From Salminus brasiliensis (Eukaryota; Chordata; Actinopteri; Characiformes; Bryconidae), in NCBI RefSeq assembly GCF_030463535.1, contig NC_132900.1:30017721-30081720 (forward strand): 64,000 bases of DNA. The letters are read 5' to 3'. This document shows, in pieces, positions 44,719 through 55,300 of this stretch. Position 1 is the stretch's first letter. Every line of letters begins with the position of its first letter. Position numbers and translations under genes: made by a program. The notes beneath the pieces are model-generated. The model was not told where the DNA came from. It saw only the letters and a list, made by a program, of their open reading frames with translations, and did no database searches.

Positions 44719-45009
44719 TTATCTATCAGTCTATCTATGTATCTATCTATCTGTCTGTCAAACTGTCTGTCTGTCCGTCTGTTTGTCTATCTGTCTATCC
44801 ATCTGTCAAACTGTCTGCCTGTCTGTCCGTCCGTCCGTCTATCTGTCTATCTATCTATCTGTCTGTCTGTCTGTCTATCTATCTGTCTGTCTATCTATCT
44901 ATCTATCTATCTATCTGTCTGTCTATCTATCTGTCTGTCTATCTGTCTGTCTGTCTATCTATCTGTCTGTCTATCTGTCTGTCTGTCTATCTATCTGTCT
45001 ATCTATCTA

Positions 45010-45040
<31 letters not shown>

Positions 45041-45277
45041 GTCTGTCTATCTATCTGTCTCTCTGTCTGTCTATCTATCTATCTCAAAGTCTGACTGTCT
45101 GTCTATCTGTCTGTCTGTCTATCTATCTGTCTATCTATCTGTCTGTCTGTCTGTCTGTCCGTCTATCTATCTATCTGTCTATCTATCTATCTGTCTGTCT
45201 GTCTATCTCTCTGTCTATCTGTCTGTCTGTCTATCTATCTGTCTATCTATCTGTCTGTCTGTCTATCTCTCTGTCTA

Positions 45278-45324
<47 letters not shown>

Positions 45325-45437
45325 GTCTATCTGTCTATCTCTCTGTCTATCTGTCTGTCTGTCTATCTCTCTGTCTATCTGTCTGTCTGTCTATCTATCT
45401 GTCTATCTATCTGTCTGTCTGTCTATCTCTCTGTCTA

Positions 45438-45492
<55 letters not shown>

Positions 45493-45525
45493 CTCTGTCT
45501 ATCTATCTATCTGTCTATCTATCTA

Positions 45526-45560
<35 letters not shown>
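44719..45560. repeat. 840-bp (CTAT/CTGT)n compound tetranucleotide array
   Basis: Pure tetranucleotide array mixing CTAT and CTGT with rare CTCT, CCGT and CAAA variants. Neither main unit makes a stop in any plus-strand frame, so three frames stay open (up to 321 residues of S, V, C, L, I, Y). These are not proteins. A block marked by 'tctatctctctgtctatctg' recurs at 45201, 45261, 45333, 45361 and 45421, a higher-order repeat. Confidence 0.97.
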
Positions 45561-45561
<1 letters not shown>

Positions 45562-47189
45562 AAAAGTAGGGTTAAGAAACCTGAGGCCACGTTATGAAAG
45601 ATTTTGCAAACTGGAGTTACGGAACTGAATTTTGGGAGGAGGAACATGCCTGAAGCTGCTCTTCCTCAGAATCTAAAATCTCATCAATTCTGTTCTGTTT
45701 CTACCTCACGACCAAGCTTTCCGCAACCCGACACCACCCCGTCTCCTCTCTCTAACTCTGCCTTATCTCTCATTCCTAGCTCCACTTATGAGAAGGGGGT
45801 CAGAACACGAATCTCGTACTCTAATAGGAAATGACTGGTCGCTTGTCGCTCTTTCGCTGTGACACTTGCTTCTTTTCGCTAAATCATTGCTACAATTCAA
45901 CCTGCTACAATGACTGGCCGTTTGTCACTAGCCGCTAAATCACAGCCGCAATTCACGTACTCCCTTAGAAAATGACTAGTCGCTTGTCGATCTGTCGCCT
46001 GCTAGCGTGAAAGCACGGATAGCCTCTCCTCCCCTGTATCAGATGCTGATGGCATGGAGCAACACATATTCCCAGTGAACAATACGGGGAGCTGTGGATT
46101 CCTCCTCCGTCTGCACTGATTTATCTGCTCCTTCTGCACAAACCAAATACATTAAAAGTTTGCACACAAGTACAATGTTTCCACACAGCGAGAGACACTT
46201 GTGGGCACTGGCCTCAGCGAGGGTGCTGTGCCATGTGTCCATGCACGTGAGCCTGTTTTCGCTTCTCCTCCAAGCTCTCTGTTCCCTAACTTTTTTTGCC
46301 AGAGTTGCAGCCTTTAATTGGACAGAGCGGGGGATGCCTGGCTGTCTGCTTCCATCCGTGATCAGGACCGCTCATGCAGTGGGAGGCAGGCGAATTCTGA
46401 GGTAAAAGCCCTTTAGGAGAAGATCAATGCGGTGCGCTTGAATATCTAATCACTTCACCGACTGCTTGGGAATTCCCTCACAGTTTGCTATTTTTTGCAC
46501 CAACTGCCTCGGCATGGAGGAAACCTCCAGAACCTCAAGAACCTCCAGAACCTCCAGTTTCTGGCTTTGCTTTTTTTCTTCAAATGCCTGCCACCACGTG
46601 ACCCTCTGAAATGTTCCCTGTCAAGCCGCCTGACATCTCTATGCAAGCCGAGCATTTTTTATTTAGACGTCTCTCAAGAAGAACACGAGCCAGAACACCT
46701 TGCATACGTTTGTGCATAAGTAAGGGGCGGGGTGGAGTGGTGTGGTGTGGTGGGGGGTGATGAAGAGGGTTTTTTTTTTTTTAATAAAAGATGAAAACGG
46801 ATGATTCCTGACTCCCACGGACTCGGGCTCACGCTGTGTCTGGGACTCAAACATGCAGACAGAATCCTTTTAATTAGTTGAGTATAGAGGAACGAAACCT
46901 TGGCACATCAGCAGATTTCCACAGCTCTGAGAAATGCTGCGTGAGCCAAGACTTCGCCGGACGTGCTCATGGGTTGGTCAGGAATGCAGTTGTCAGGCCA
47001 TACTGAGGTTAAGTTCAGAGGCGTTAGCCCATCACACTCACTTTATACTGGTTAAATGGACGATGAGCTGTGACTGTTAAAGGAAAGGGTTTTTTTAAAG
47101 GGATTTTTCGTCAGCACATGTTTGAATAATTTACTCAATGCTGGTCTGAGTTGTGTGTAAAACTGCAATGCAGTGTTTCATAGATATAA
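45561..47189. other. Intergenic, nothing recognised
   Basis: No gene recognised. Short imperfect repeats 'ctggtcgcttgtcgctctttcgct' type occur three times at 45833-46005 (each piece diverged), and 'aacctccagaacctc' repeats at 46520-46556. Open frames here have no domains. Confidence 0.35.
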
Positions 47190-47325
47190 AAGTAGAACCG
47201 ATGGATGGTGCTCAATCCAGTACGTTTGGGATGAGATACGGTGGTGATCATCCAACATCGTAACCTCACTAACGCTCTCGTCGCTAAATGTGTCCCAATA
47301 CTTTTGTCAATTTAGTGTATATGCA
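47190..47325 (-). mobile_element. Family A MITE, 5' part, inverted
   Basis: 'caatccagtacgtttgggat', 'gtggtgatcatccaacatcg' and the terminus 'gtcccaatacttttgtcaa'. Confidence 0.75.
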
Positions 47326-47489
47326 TTGGTCAACATCTTATCCACTGTTTATTTAGTTATGGCCTTGGAGGAGGCAAGTATCCAGCACAATTTGGTCATT
47401 TTTCTACTCAGACACGCCTAAACACTACTGCGATTAGCAGATGAGGTTAATTAAGGTGCAGATAACCAGTAAACTGTGCTGGACCCAGG

Positions 47490-47645
47490 CCTTCCAGGAC
47501 CCTAGCTCAGCAACTGCCACTGTTGGGCCCTTGAGCTAGGCCCTTCTCCCTCTTTGCTTCCTGGCTGTGTTCAGTATGTGTGTACTGATGGGTTAAAGGC
47601 AGAGGCCAAATTCCATCTGTGCCCAACACTAATGGTGAATATGGC
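47490..47645 (+). mobile_element. tRNA-SINE body fragment
   Basis: 'ctgccactgttgggcccttg', 'gggttaaaggcagaggccaa' and 'cccaacactaatggtgaat' match the body of the SINE at 18005-18415. The tRNA-like head is missing. Confidence 0.7.
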
Positions 47646-48870
47646 TGTCTTAAGAGTTAAGGGACCGTCTACAAATTCCCCTGGGAGAGTTAAGGGAGCG
47701 TCTACAAACGATATTGCTTGAGTGGCAAAGTACAACTTTTTCACTTTCACTTCTCACATGATTGATAGGAAAGCCTGTTAAAGGCTAACCTTTAGGTTTA
47801 GGTTTCTTGTTTCTTAAGCTAGCTCTTAGGATTTTATTAGAATGTAGCAAGCATTGTAATTAAAACCGTCCTGTTGCTTGAGGACGTTATTTACAGTTCA
47901 AAGGCCGAATGCTAAATCTGTCCTGGCAATAGTTATGTTCACATTTAATATTTGTGCAGTATTCAGACACACAATCATAAACATGCTAACCATTAATGCC
48001 AGCCATAAACATAACAATGTTTATTACAGAAGTCAATATGAGTCAGCGGAGGGTGAAGATTACCTTGGCTTGGCTGCTCAGACCACATTGCAGAGCTTGC
48101 AAATGTGCAAAAACAGGCCTTTTGTGTGGAATATTGCTAAATCTCGGAGGCTAAAAGTCGTCGGATTGATCCAAGAGTTTGCATAATCAATTGTTCCATG
48201 CATAGTTGGACCAATATCAGCCTGGACCACATGTTTATTGGTCTAGGCTTACTGTTTAAATAGTAAGGTGTCTGTGCAGAAACTACTCTTCACCCTCTAC
48301 ATTTTCTTGGTGGTGCTTGGTGGTGCTACCTGCATTCACTTTATGTGGATTTCATTTCTTGTATATTTGCTGGTATCCATTACGCACTGTATGAAATAGA
48401 TGCTCTGGGGTTTTATGAGTTGCAGATGACCACCAGACATGACATGTGGACTCGGCCTAGAAGGTTACTGGCTTCTGTGTGTATTACTGCCAGAGTCACA
48501 CCCAGTGTTATTGCTTGACTTTATTGCTATAAGATGTTGACCTACATGAGCAGTATCCAAATTAAAATTAAAGCAAAGACCATTCATTTCTTCACTGGCA
48601 ACCAGCTCCTGCTAGGGGATCCCAAAATGCTTCCTGGCCAGCCAGCCAGGAACTCTAGTGGGTCCTGAGTCTTCCTCTGGGTCTCATCCCAGTTGGTCGT
48701 ACCTGGTACACCTCCAATGAGAAGCAACCGAGGGCCATCCTTATGTGAATAAGGATGTGAAGGAGCACAAACAATGAGGAGCTTGTATTCATGATCTTGA
48801 TCTTACGGTCCATGACATGCCAGGCGTCCTGACCGGTCGTAAAGGTGGTAAAGGTGGGGAAGTAGATTGA
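47646..48870. other. Intergenic, nothing recognised
   Basis: Includes a small duplication of 'gagttaaggga(c/g)cgtctac' at 47645-47705. The 102-residue open frame at 47878 has no recognisable domain. Confidence 0.35.
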
Positions 48871-48873
48871 CTG

Positions 48874-49465
48874 TTAAATCAGGAGCTTTGCTTTCTGGCT
48901 CAGCTCTCCCATTACTACTTCCCGATAAATTTGAGTACCCTTTCCAAAAAAGCTGGAGCTTGACCTAGGAGACCTGTCTGCAGATGAGCGCCGTGTCGGC
49001 CGGGCAAGCCAGGCAGGCAACATACCCCAGTCTTGCTGTATGTCCCTGTAGTTTGCACCATCCATCCATTCTTCACTTCTAACCAGCTGACCAGAATCTG
49101 CAGAGGAAACACATCCCCACAGCATGATGCTCCCGCCCCCATGCTTCACAGTTGGGCAGTGTTAGGTTTGCGTCATATGTAGCATGGCTATTTTTGTCTC
49201 AACTGACCACAAAACCTTATCTCACACTCACACAAGTCTAGACAAGCTTTAATGTGTTTTTTCATTAGTAACAGCTTGTTTCTGGCCACCCGCCTAGACA
49301 CGCCAGTTGTTTGCAGAGCTCTTGATATCATTGACTGGTATACCTTTAGTTCAGGCTCAGCCACAGAACTCTGAAGCTCCTTCAGGCTGATTGTTGGCCT
49401 TTGTGCAGCCTCTTTCTTGCTCTGACGCTGAGTTTGATGCTCAAATATTTTTATAGGTGTGGAGT
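48874..49465 (-). pseudogene. Tc1-like transposase relic
   Basis: Decayed Tc1/mariner transposase reading right to left. From about 49440 down, the frame gives the paired-domain-like DNA-binding part: QRPTISLKELQSSVAE, then SMISRALQTTGVSRRVARNK, then KKHIKACLD. After a stop and a deletion, the catalytic-domain motif VKHGGGSIMLWGC is readable just below 49150, followed by diverged sequence. The DDE triad is not intact and the C-terminal block is missing. It is non-functional; family assignment is by motif. Confidence 0.85.
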
Positions 49466-50493
49466 ACGGTTGGACGGCACTGTATATGATCATAGTAATA
49501 ATAATAATACATATACATTAACAAAAATATGAACATTGACCTGATCCAGCAACAGTTGCTAAACGAGCTCTAGACGCTGTAAGGATACTAAAGTGTGATC
49601 CACCTTCATACAGGTGGTTCTCTAAACCACCACTGTGATCTGCATTTAAAAGCATACTTGCTACATGAAGTGTTGCCTATTATTCATCAACAAAAGCCTT
49701 TTCTGGAGCCAAGATCATTTCTGAGAGAACTCTAAACAGTTATCAGAGCCTGGAATGCTTTTTGGAAATGTAGACTGTCTGTACTTCATTATGCAGGAGG
49801 CATGAGTGAATTGCAAGAGCCCAGAACTCATATAAGTCCTCATTATAAAACCAACTGGTGTCCGGCTTTATTCGGAAAAGGCTGCTTTAGATGCTTTGGG
49901 CAATGCATTTACCTTCAACCCTGTATTCACCTAAACATCTATTCATTTCAGTTTAATGTTCCCAGAACTCTAAACCTCACCTTGACCTCGACCTCAACCC
50001 ATAACCTGGACCTAACCTGAAGCCTGGTCCTAATGGTAACTCTAACATTGCTGAAAATCAACATGAGTTTCACCAGATAGCTTGAAGGTTTGTAGATGAT
50101 CCACTGGGGCCTACAGCGTCCTCTCCGAATGTGAAAGCAATCTATTCACAGATAAGAATGCACTTTTATTAGGAGTGCCCTGGAAACTCGTGTTTATTTT
50201 TCAAGGTGTGTCTTCTCTCTCCTCTTGTATTGTATAAAAGAGATTTCTGGAATCTGCATGACCTCTGTTAACATGAGGTCTTTCTGCTCTGCTCAGACCA
50301 GTGTGCACACACCCACACACACACTCATACAGAAACATGGCTCAGAGCCCAAGTTTTACTTAACTTCTTGTCCAGGTCGTGTGTGTCAGAGTCTTTGGTT
50401 GGAATGCTCATCTTGATTACCAGCCAGTGCTCTGCTCTGGCAGGAGGGCCGAAGACTTAGTTTTGACATGTGGACAACAAACATATAACAGAG
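49466..50493. other. Intergenic, nothing recognised
   Basis: No exon or clear repeat recognised, apart from a short (AC)n at about 50308-50322. Confidence 0.35.
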
Positions 50494-50584
50494 TCAGAGT
50501 TTGGGACAATATGGTGTCGCTATGAAGATAGATCCACGAGTCCGTAGTCTGTTTAGGGTTCTGTAATTCTCATTGTGTTCTAGA
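50494..50584 (+). repeat. 91-bp perfect direct repeat, copy 1
   Basis: Identical base for base to 51248-51338, from 'tcagagtttgggacaatatg' to 'attgtgttctaga'. The flanks on both sides differ immediately. Confidence 0.95.
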
Positions 50585-51061
50585 AATCAAGAAAACCCCA
50601 AAAATCTGTCCTCTGCCAGACTGAGTTGACTTATATAACCACATGGGCATAGCACTACTCTTCAGAGGTGGGAATGGGTCATTTTCCTAAACCAGACATC
50701 CCAAATAACCAGGCAAATCCAGAGCAGACATATGCTTTCATATGGTGAACATGTTAACCACTATCGCAAATCCAATCAGATTCCATTCTTTTCTGCAAAG
50801 CAAATTTACATTGGTTCCAGAAGTCCTTGCTTTGAGATTCTGTACACAGAATACTTCACAGTGGGGTCTGCAAAGTTTCTTCCCTCAGCTTTCAGTCTGC
50901 AGTGTCCTTCTCCAGATGCCAAAATCAGTCAAAACAGATGTAGAAGACAAGGCAAGTCACGACTGTACTGTAAAAAAAAAATGTCAATATTACGTTTATA
51001 ATATAAGACAAGACCACCATATATACCATTAGTATATTTGAAACACACACACACACACAGT

Positions 51062-51195
51062 GACTATGAGCACACATGCCCGGAGTGGTGGGCAGCCATT
51101 GCTGCCCCACCCCGGGAAGCAGAGAGGGTGAAGGGTCTTGCTCTAGGGCCCAACAGTGGCAGCTAGCAGAGCCCACAACCCTGTTATCAATAGCC
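51062..51195 (-). mobile_element. tRNA-SINE, inverted
   Basis: Reads inverted: 'gagcacacatgcccggagtg', 'gggcagccattgctgccc', 'gggcccaacagtggcagc' and 'cccacaaccctgttatcaat' correspond to the body and B-box side of the SINE at 18005. Confidence 0.75.
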
Positions 51196-51247
51196 TGGAG
51201 CTCTTGTCTTACATTCATGGATTTGAAGATCTCCCACAATGCACTTA

Positions 51248-51338
51248 TCAGAGTTTGGGACAATATGGTGTCGCTATGAAGATAGATCCACGAGTCCGTA
51301 GTCTGTTTAGGGTTCTGTAATTCTCATTGTGTTCTAGA
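51248..51338 (+). repeat. 91-bp perfect direct repeat, copy 2
   Basis: Exact copy of 50494-50584 at an offset of 754 bp. The interval between the copies includes the inverted SINE at 51062-51195 and an (AC)n run. Confidence 0.95.
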
Positions 51339-51404
51339 CTGGGACTGACCGTTTTAAGCTAAATCCAACTGATCCCAATAATGTCACAGGTTAGACTACA
51401 ACAA

Positions 51405-51500
51405 ATGGACAAAAGTAATGGGACACCTGCTGATTTACGGTTTCCTTTAAAATTGAGGCTATTAAAGTGCTTCTCCTGCATATTTGGGGAAAATAAGGTT
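51405..51500 (+). mobile_element. Family A MITE, left end
   Basis: 'ggacaaaagtaatgggacac' with the following 'tgctgatttacgg' and 'aaaattgaggctattaaag' matches the family A left end; then it breaks off. Confidence 0.65.
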
Positions 51501-52009
51501 TTCACTTATAGTGCATTATAGTAAACATCTTAGATCTGCTAAATGTGGACCAAAATGCATTGTGAGTGGTGTTACTAAGCAGCATCCAGCGTGTAACCCC
51601 TCCTTCTCTAGGTCTTCATCCCCCGTCTTCTTACAAAGGTCCTCCATGTCGACATCATAGGTTTCTAATAGCAACCTCCAATCATTAAGCACAGGGTGCC
51701 AATCCACCGTGTGAGCTCTTCTAGAGATGTCTCAAGAAGACATTACCCTGATCACCCCTCCCTTTATCAGCCCCTTCATCCTCATTTTAACCTGTTATCA
51801 GCCCAAGTGGTTTGTCTGCATGCTGTCAATCAGTGAGCAGCCACTGGTGAATACCTTTCTGCAGACAGCATGGTGCCAGCTCAGTTCACACAAGACACAT
51901 CGAATACAAAAGCAAAGGATGGAATGCCACACAAGTCACACATAAAACCTAGGACATCACAGGCATTTACTGGCAACGTCTGGGCTTTATGTAATTCACT
52001 CATGCAGCT

Positions 52010-52420
52010 CTTTGGACAAAAGTATTGGGACGACTGCTTATTCACTGCTTTTTCTGAAATCAAGGGTATTAAAAGTGGTTTGTCCTGCTTTGGCTGGAGT
52101 CACTGTCTCTACTGTCCAGGGAAGAAGACTTTCTGAGGTTTTGGAGCACTGCGCATTGCTGTGAGGATTTGATAGCATTTAGCGTGTTAGTATTAGTGAG
52201 GTCAGGATGTTGGATGACCACCACACCACATCACCTCATCCCCAACTCATCCCAAAAGTATTATATAAAGCATGATCCATCATTCCAGAGAACACCATTC
52301 CATTGTTCCAGAGCTCAATGCTGGGGGGCTTTATACCCCCTCTCTGGACAATGTCCAGCATTAGACATGGTGCTGATAGGTTCATATTTATGTGCTGCAG
52401 TGAGTCCAACATTTGGACAA
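52010..52420 (+). mobile_element. Family A MITE
   Basis: Forward copy from 'ggacaaaagtattgggacga' through 'actgtctctactgtccaggg', 'ggtcaggatgttggatgacc' and 'cagagctcaatgctgggggg' to 'gacatggtgctgataggttc'. The right terminus is lost; a palindromic-MITE fragment follows at 52427. Confidence 0.8.
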
Positions 52421-52464
52421 TGTTGTCGCTGCTGTCTAATAAAAAAACTCTCTCCTTTTACACT

Positions 52465-53639
52465 GTGGTCAGTGGGATCTGGATATCATGCAGCAAGTGA
52501 ACAGTCAGTTCTTGAAGGTTAAAAACCGGGGAGACACCTTGACGAGAACCAAACCTGTAATGTTCTAGGCGACTGGGTTAGAACATCTCCAAAACATCAG
52601 GCAGGTCTTGTAAGGTGTTCCCAGTATGCAGTGGTCAGTACCTACCAAAAGTGCTCCAACGCAGGACTACCAGTGAACCGGCAACAGGGTCATGAGGACC
52701 CAAGATCTGCTGCTAATGTCTGTAGCGTTTAGCCCTCAAGCTAGCAGTCTCAAAACATTGCTATTTGGTCAAACGAGAGACAGCAGATCTGTCTCTTCAT
52801 GATTTGTCTCAGACAGGTAGTGAATTGATGCTATCTCCTCAACGGCATGTCATAGATCTGTTATTCAAACACACAGACTACAGATTAGCACAATATCAAC
52901 GGGTGCAATCAGAGTAGGCTAGCATCAGACAGTCTAGCGCCTGCCCTGAACCTAGGAGACAGAATTTGAAGGACATATTTTACAATATGATCCCATATGA
53001 TTTCTTTTTCTTAATAAAATGTTAAGATCAAGATCAAGAAGAACATTGTAGTGAATGTTTATTTATTATGTATCTGCTTGTTCTCTCATACATTTCTGTG
53101 TTCATATTATCTAAACATTGGCTAAAACCTTGCTGCACGCCTATGCAGTCACCTCACTGCTTCCCACCACAGCATTCAGTGCCTAACATGGTGTTCTGAT
53201 AAGTGTATAATCATCTAAGCTTTCTGTTTTTATGGTTGGCAAGTTAGCCGGGTTGCTAACTGTGTCAAAATGGGGGATTTGCCTATTCCGAGTATATGGC
53301 CTGACCTTTTAGAAGACCGCTGGAGTCCCCTTTACCTGCGTTAGACCAGCTGCCACCCACTAGTCCGACAAACAGGCTCCCCCACCACCCGTGTCAGACC
53401 AGCTGCCCACCCTCCTCTTATACCTTATACCTGCCTTATTGACATGGACTCTTAATTATCTGCCACTATTATTATTATTATTATCAATATTAACCATCAT
53501 TACTCTCACTAGCATCACTACTATTAAACTATATGATATGTTATGATTATTATATTATGATATTAAGATTATGTTGCACACCTGAGCAGTAGATCAGTCT
53601 TATGTGATGGTTTGGTAACTTTTATCAATAATTTATAAA
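52465..53639. other. Intergenic, nothing recognised
   Basis: At about 53300-53440 'gaccagctgcccaccc' type strings repeat, then (TTA)n at 53466-53485. This may be part of a LINE 3' region. No exon recognised. Confidence 0.35.
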
Positions 53640-53885
53640 TAGTTCTGACCAGAGGAGGACGGGTCGGGTCCCCCTTGTGAGTCTTGGTTCCCCCCAAGGT
53701 TTCCTCCTCCAGCTCTGAGGCAGTTTTGTTCCTTGCCACTGTCACATTTTGGGTGCTTACTGGGCGTCTGAGGTTTTCATGTCTTCTTATGTTGTTGATT
53801 TCTCGTCTTTTTACTGATTCCTGATTCTGTAAATCTGCTTTGTGAGAACAGTAGTTGGGAAAAGCTCTAAAAATGAATTGTCCAG
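53640..53885 (+). mobile_element. L2-type LINE 3' end
   Basis: 'gaccagaggaggacgggtc', 'gagtcttggttcccccca', 'ccttgccactgtcaca' and 'tctgtaaatctgctttgtga' with 'gggaaaagctctaaaaatg' match the 3' end pattern at 32985-33180. Confidence 0.65.
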
Positions 53886-54329
53886 ATTCACAAATCTGAT
53901 TCTTCTTATTATTATAAGACCAAAGCATTGTTTGATGATATAAACCTGTGTTCTGCTCATAGGACAACTCTTCTTTAGGTTTCTTCTAATCTTCTCAAAC
54001 ACGGGTTTCTGTTGCAGTAAGCAGACGGGCGATCCTGGAGGTCAGCCTTGGCTGCCCTTGATTGTTTTGTCTCAAATGTTAATCTGTTGTGAGACGCTGT
54101 TGCGTCTACATTCTGATTTAGTCCTGTGTGTGTGCTTGGTGCTTGATTTGGAATGGAAAAGCTGTAGGGCAGCCATGACGTTTTACAGTCTCTACCCAAA
54201 AAGTATGAAATCTGTCTGACCTCCGGCATTTTTAAAGCGCTACCTTGTGTCCAAAGGGTTTGACCGCAGCATACAAGTAACATGCAAAACACAACATACT
54301 CTTTATACGTAAATAAAAACACCGGAGAA

Positions 54330-54715
54330 TTCCAGAGAGTCGCCCAGGTGCTCGTTCAGTCTCTCGTCACTTCAAGACTTGACCACTGCAGCTCTCTTCT
54401 GGCTGGTCTCCCTCTGCGCACCATCAGACCCCTGCAACTTATTCAGAATGCAGCGGCATGGGTCATCTTCAACGCTCCTAAGTTCGGCCATGTTCAGCTG
54501 CTCCTCCTCTGCTGCGTTGTCTTCACTGTAGCTTCCTGTAGCTGCTGCCCTCATCAGATTCAGACCCCTGACTCTGGCCTACAAAGCCCAGAAAGGACCA
54601 ACCAGCCCCTCCGTACTTGATGGCAGTGGTCGAAAGCCGATCTGCACCGAGAGCCCTTCCAGATTAAAGTACAGCTCGGCTCGCCATCCTTTAAGATCCA
54701 CTTCTAACGGCTACT
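54330..54715 (+). pseudogene. L2-type LINE reverse transcriptase C-terminal relic
   Basis: One frame from about 54345 gives VLVQSLVTSRLDHCSSLLAG, then LPLRTIRPLQLIQNAAAW, a conserved block just past the RT catalytic region of L2-like non-LTR retrotransposons (usual form SRLDYCNSLL and LQ-x-IQNAAARL). After a frameshift, sequence near 54560-54600 gives a LTLAYKAQKGPTSP-like string, the usual continuation. Truncated and frame-broken, so dead. Confidence 0.8.
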
Positions 54716-54882
54716 TCCAGCATGATGATGCACCATGCCACAAAGCAAAGGTCTCAGAATGGTTTCTCGAGGTGTCCTGAACAATTTGCGTCTGCATGGA
54801 CCAAGATCTTGACAAATTGAAACTGTTTTGAGAGCAAAAAAAGGTCCTCCCTAGAATTAGTATAGTGTTTCTGATGGACAAA
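54716..54882 (+). pseudogene. Tc1-like transposase 3' relic with internal deletion
   Basis: Begins with a frame giving FQHDDAPCHKAKVSEWF, the second catalytic Asp region of Tc1 transposases. It jumps to 'ctgcatggaccaagatcttga' and 'aactgttttgagagcaaaa', the C-terminal coding end, and finishes 'gaattagtatagtgtttctg', the usual 3' end of the element. The middle, including the SPDLNPIE block, is deleted. It is sandwiched between the LINE relic and a family A copy. Confidence 0.75.
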
Positions 54883-55300
54883 AGTATTGGGACATCTGCT
54901 CATCCATTGTTTCTTCTGAAATCAAGGGTATTAAAGAGTTGATCTTGCCCTTGATGGAGTAACTGTCTCAAGGAGTGTTTTTGAGGTCAGGATGTGGGTT
55001 GATTACCAACCCACTTCATTCCAAAAGTGCTGGATGGAGCACCAACCATCATTCCAGAGGACACAGTTCCACTGCTCCACAGCTCAACCCTGGGGGGGCT
55101 TATACCGCCTCCATTAGGTATTGGTACCAGGCATGGTACCAATGGGTTCATTGGCAGTACTTCTCTACAGGGACTAGACTAGCTGTGTGGGTGTGTGCTT
55201 TTGCATGCTGGTGTCAGCAATGGGCACAACCTAAAATAGCTGAATGCTTTCATTAGGAGGGGTGTCCACAAACATTTGTGGACTTTGTGTGACTTCATTC
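54878..55300 (+). mobile_element. Family A MITE, both termini present
   Basis: From 'ggacaaaagtattgggacat' to 'gtgtccacaaacatttgtgg', about 410 bp, with landmarks 'cactgctccacagctcaacc' and 'ctctacagggactagactag'. The interior is shortened relative to 34725-35210. Confidence 0.8.

Noticed and set aside
44604..45597. Overlapping open frames of 286 and 321 residues rich in S, V, C, L, I, Y
   Set aside because: They are translations of the CTAT/CTGT array, which has no stop codons in any plus-strand frame.
47878..48186. 102-residue open frame with an N-terminal hydrophobic part
   Set aside because: No family resemblance, no splice or regulatory context, and a length expected by chance in 64 kb of A/T-rich DNA.
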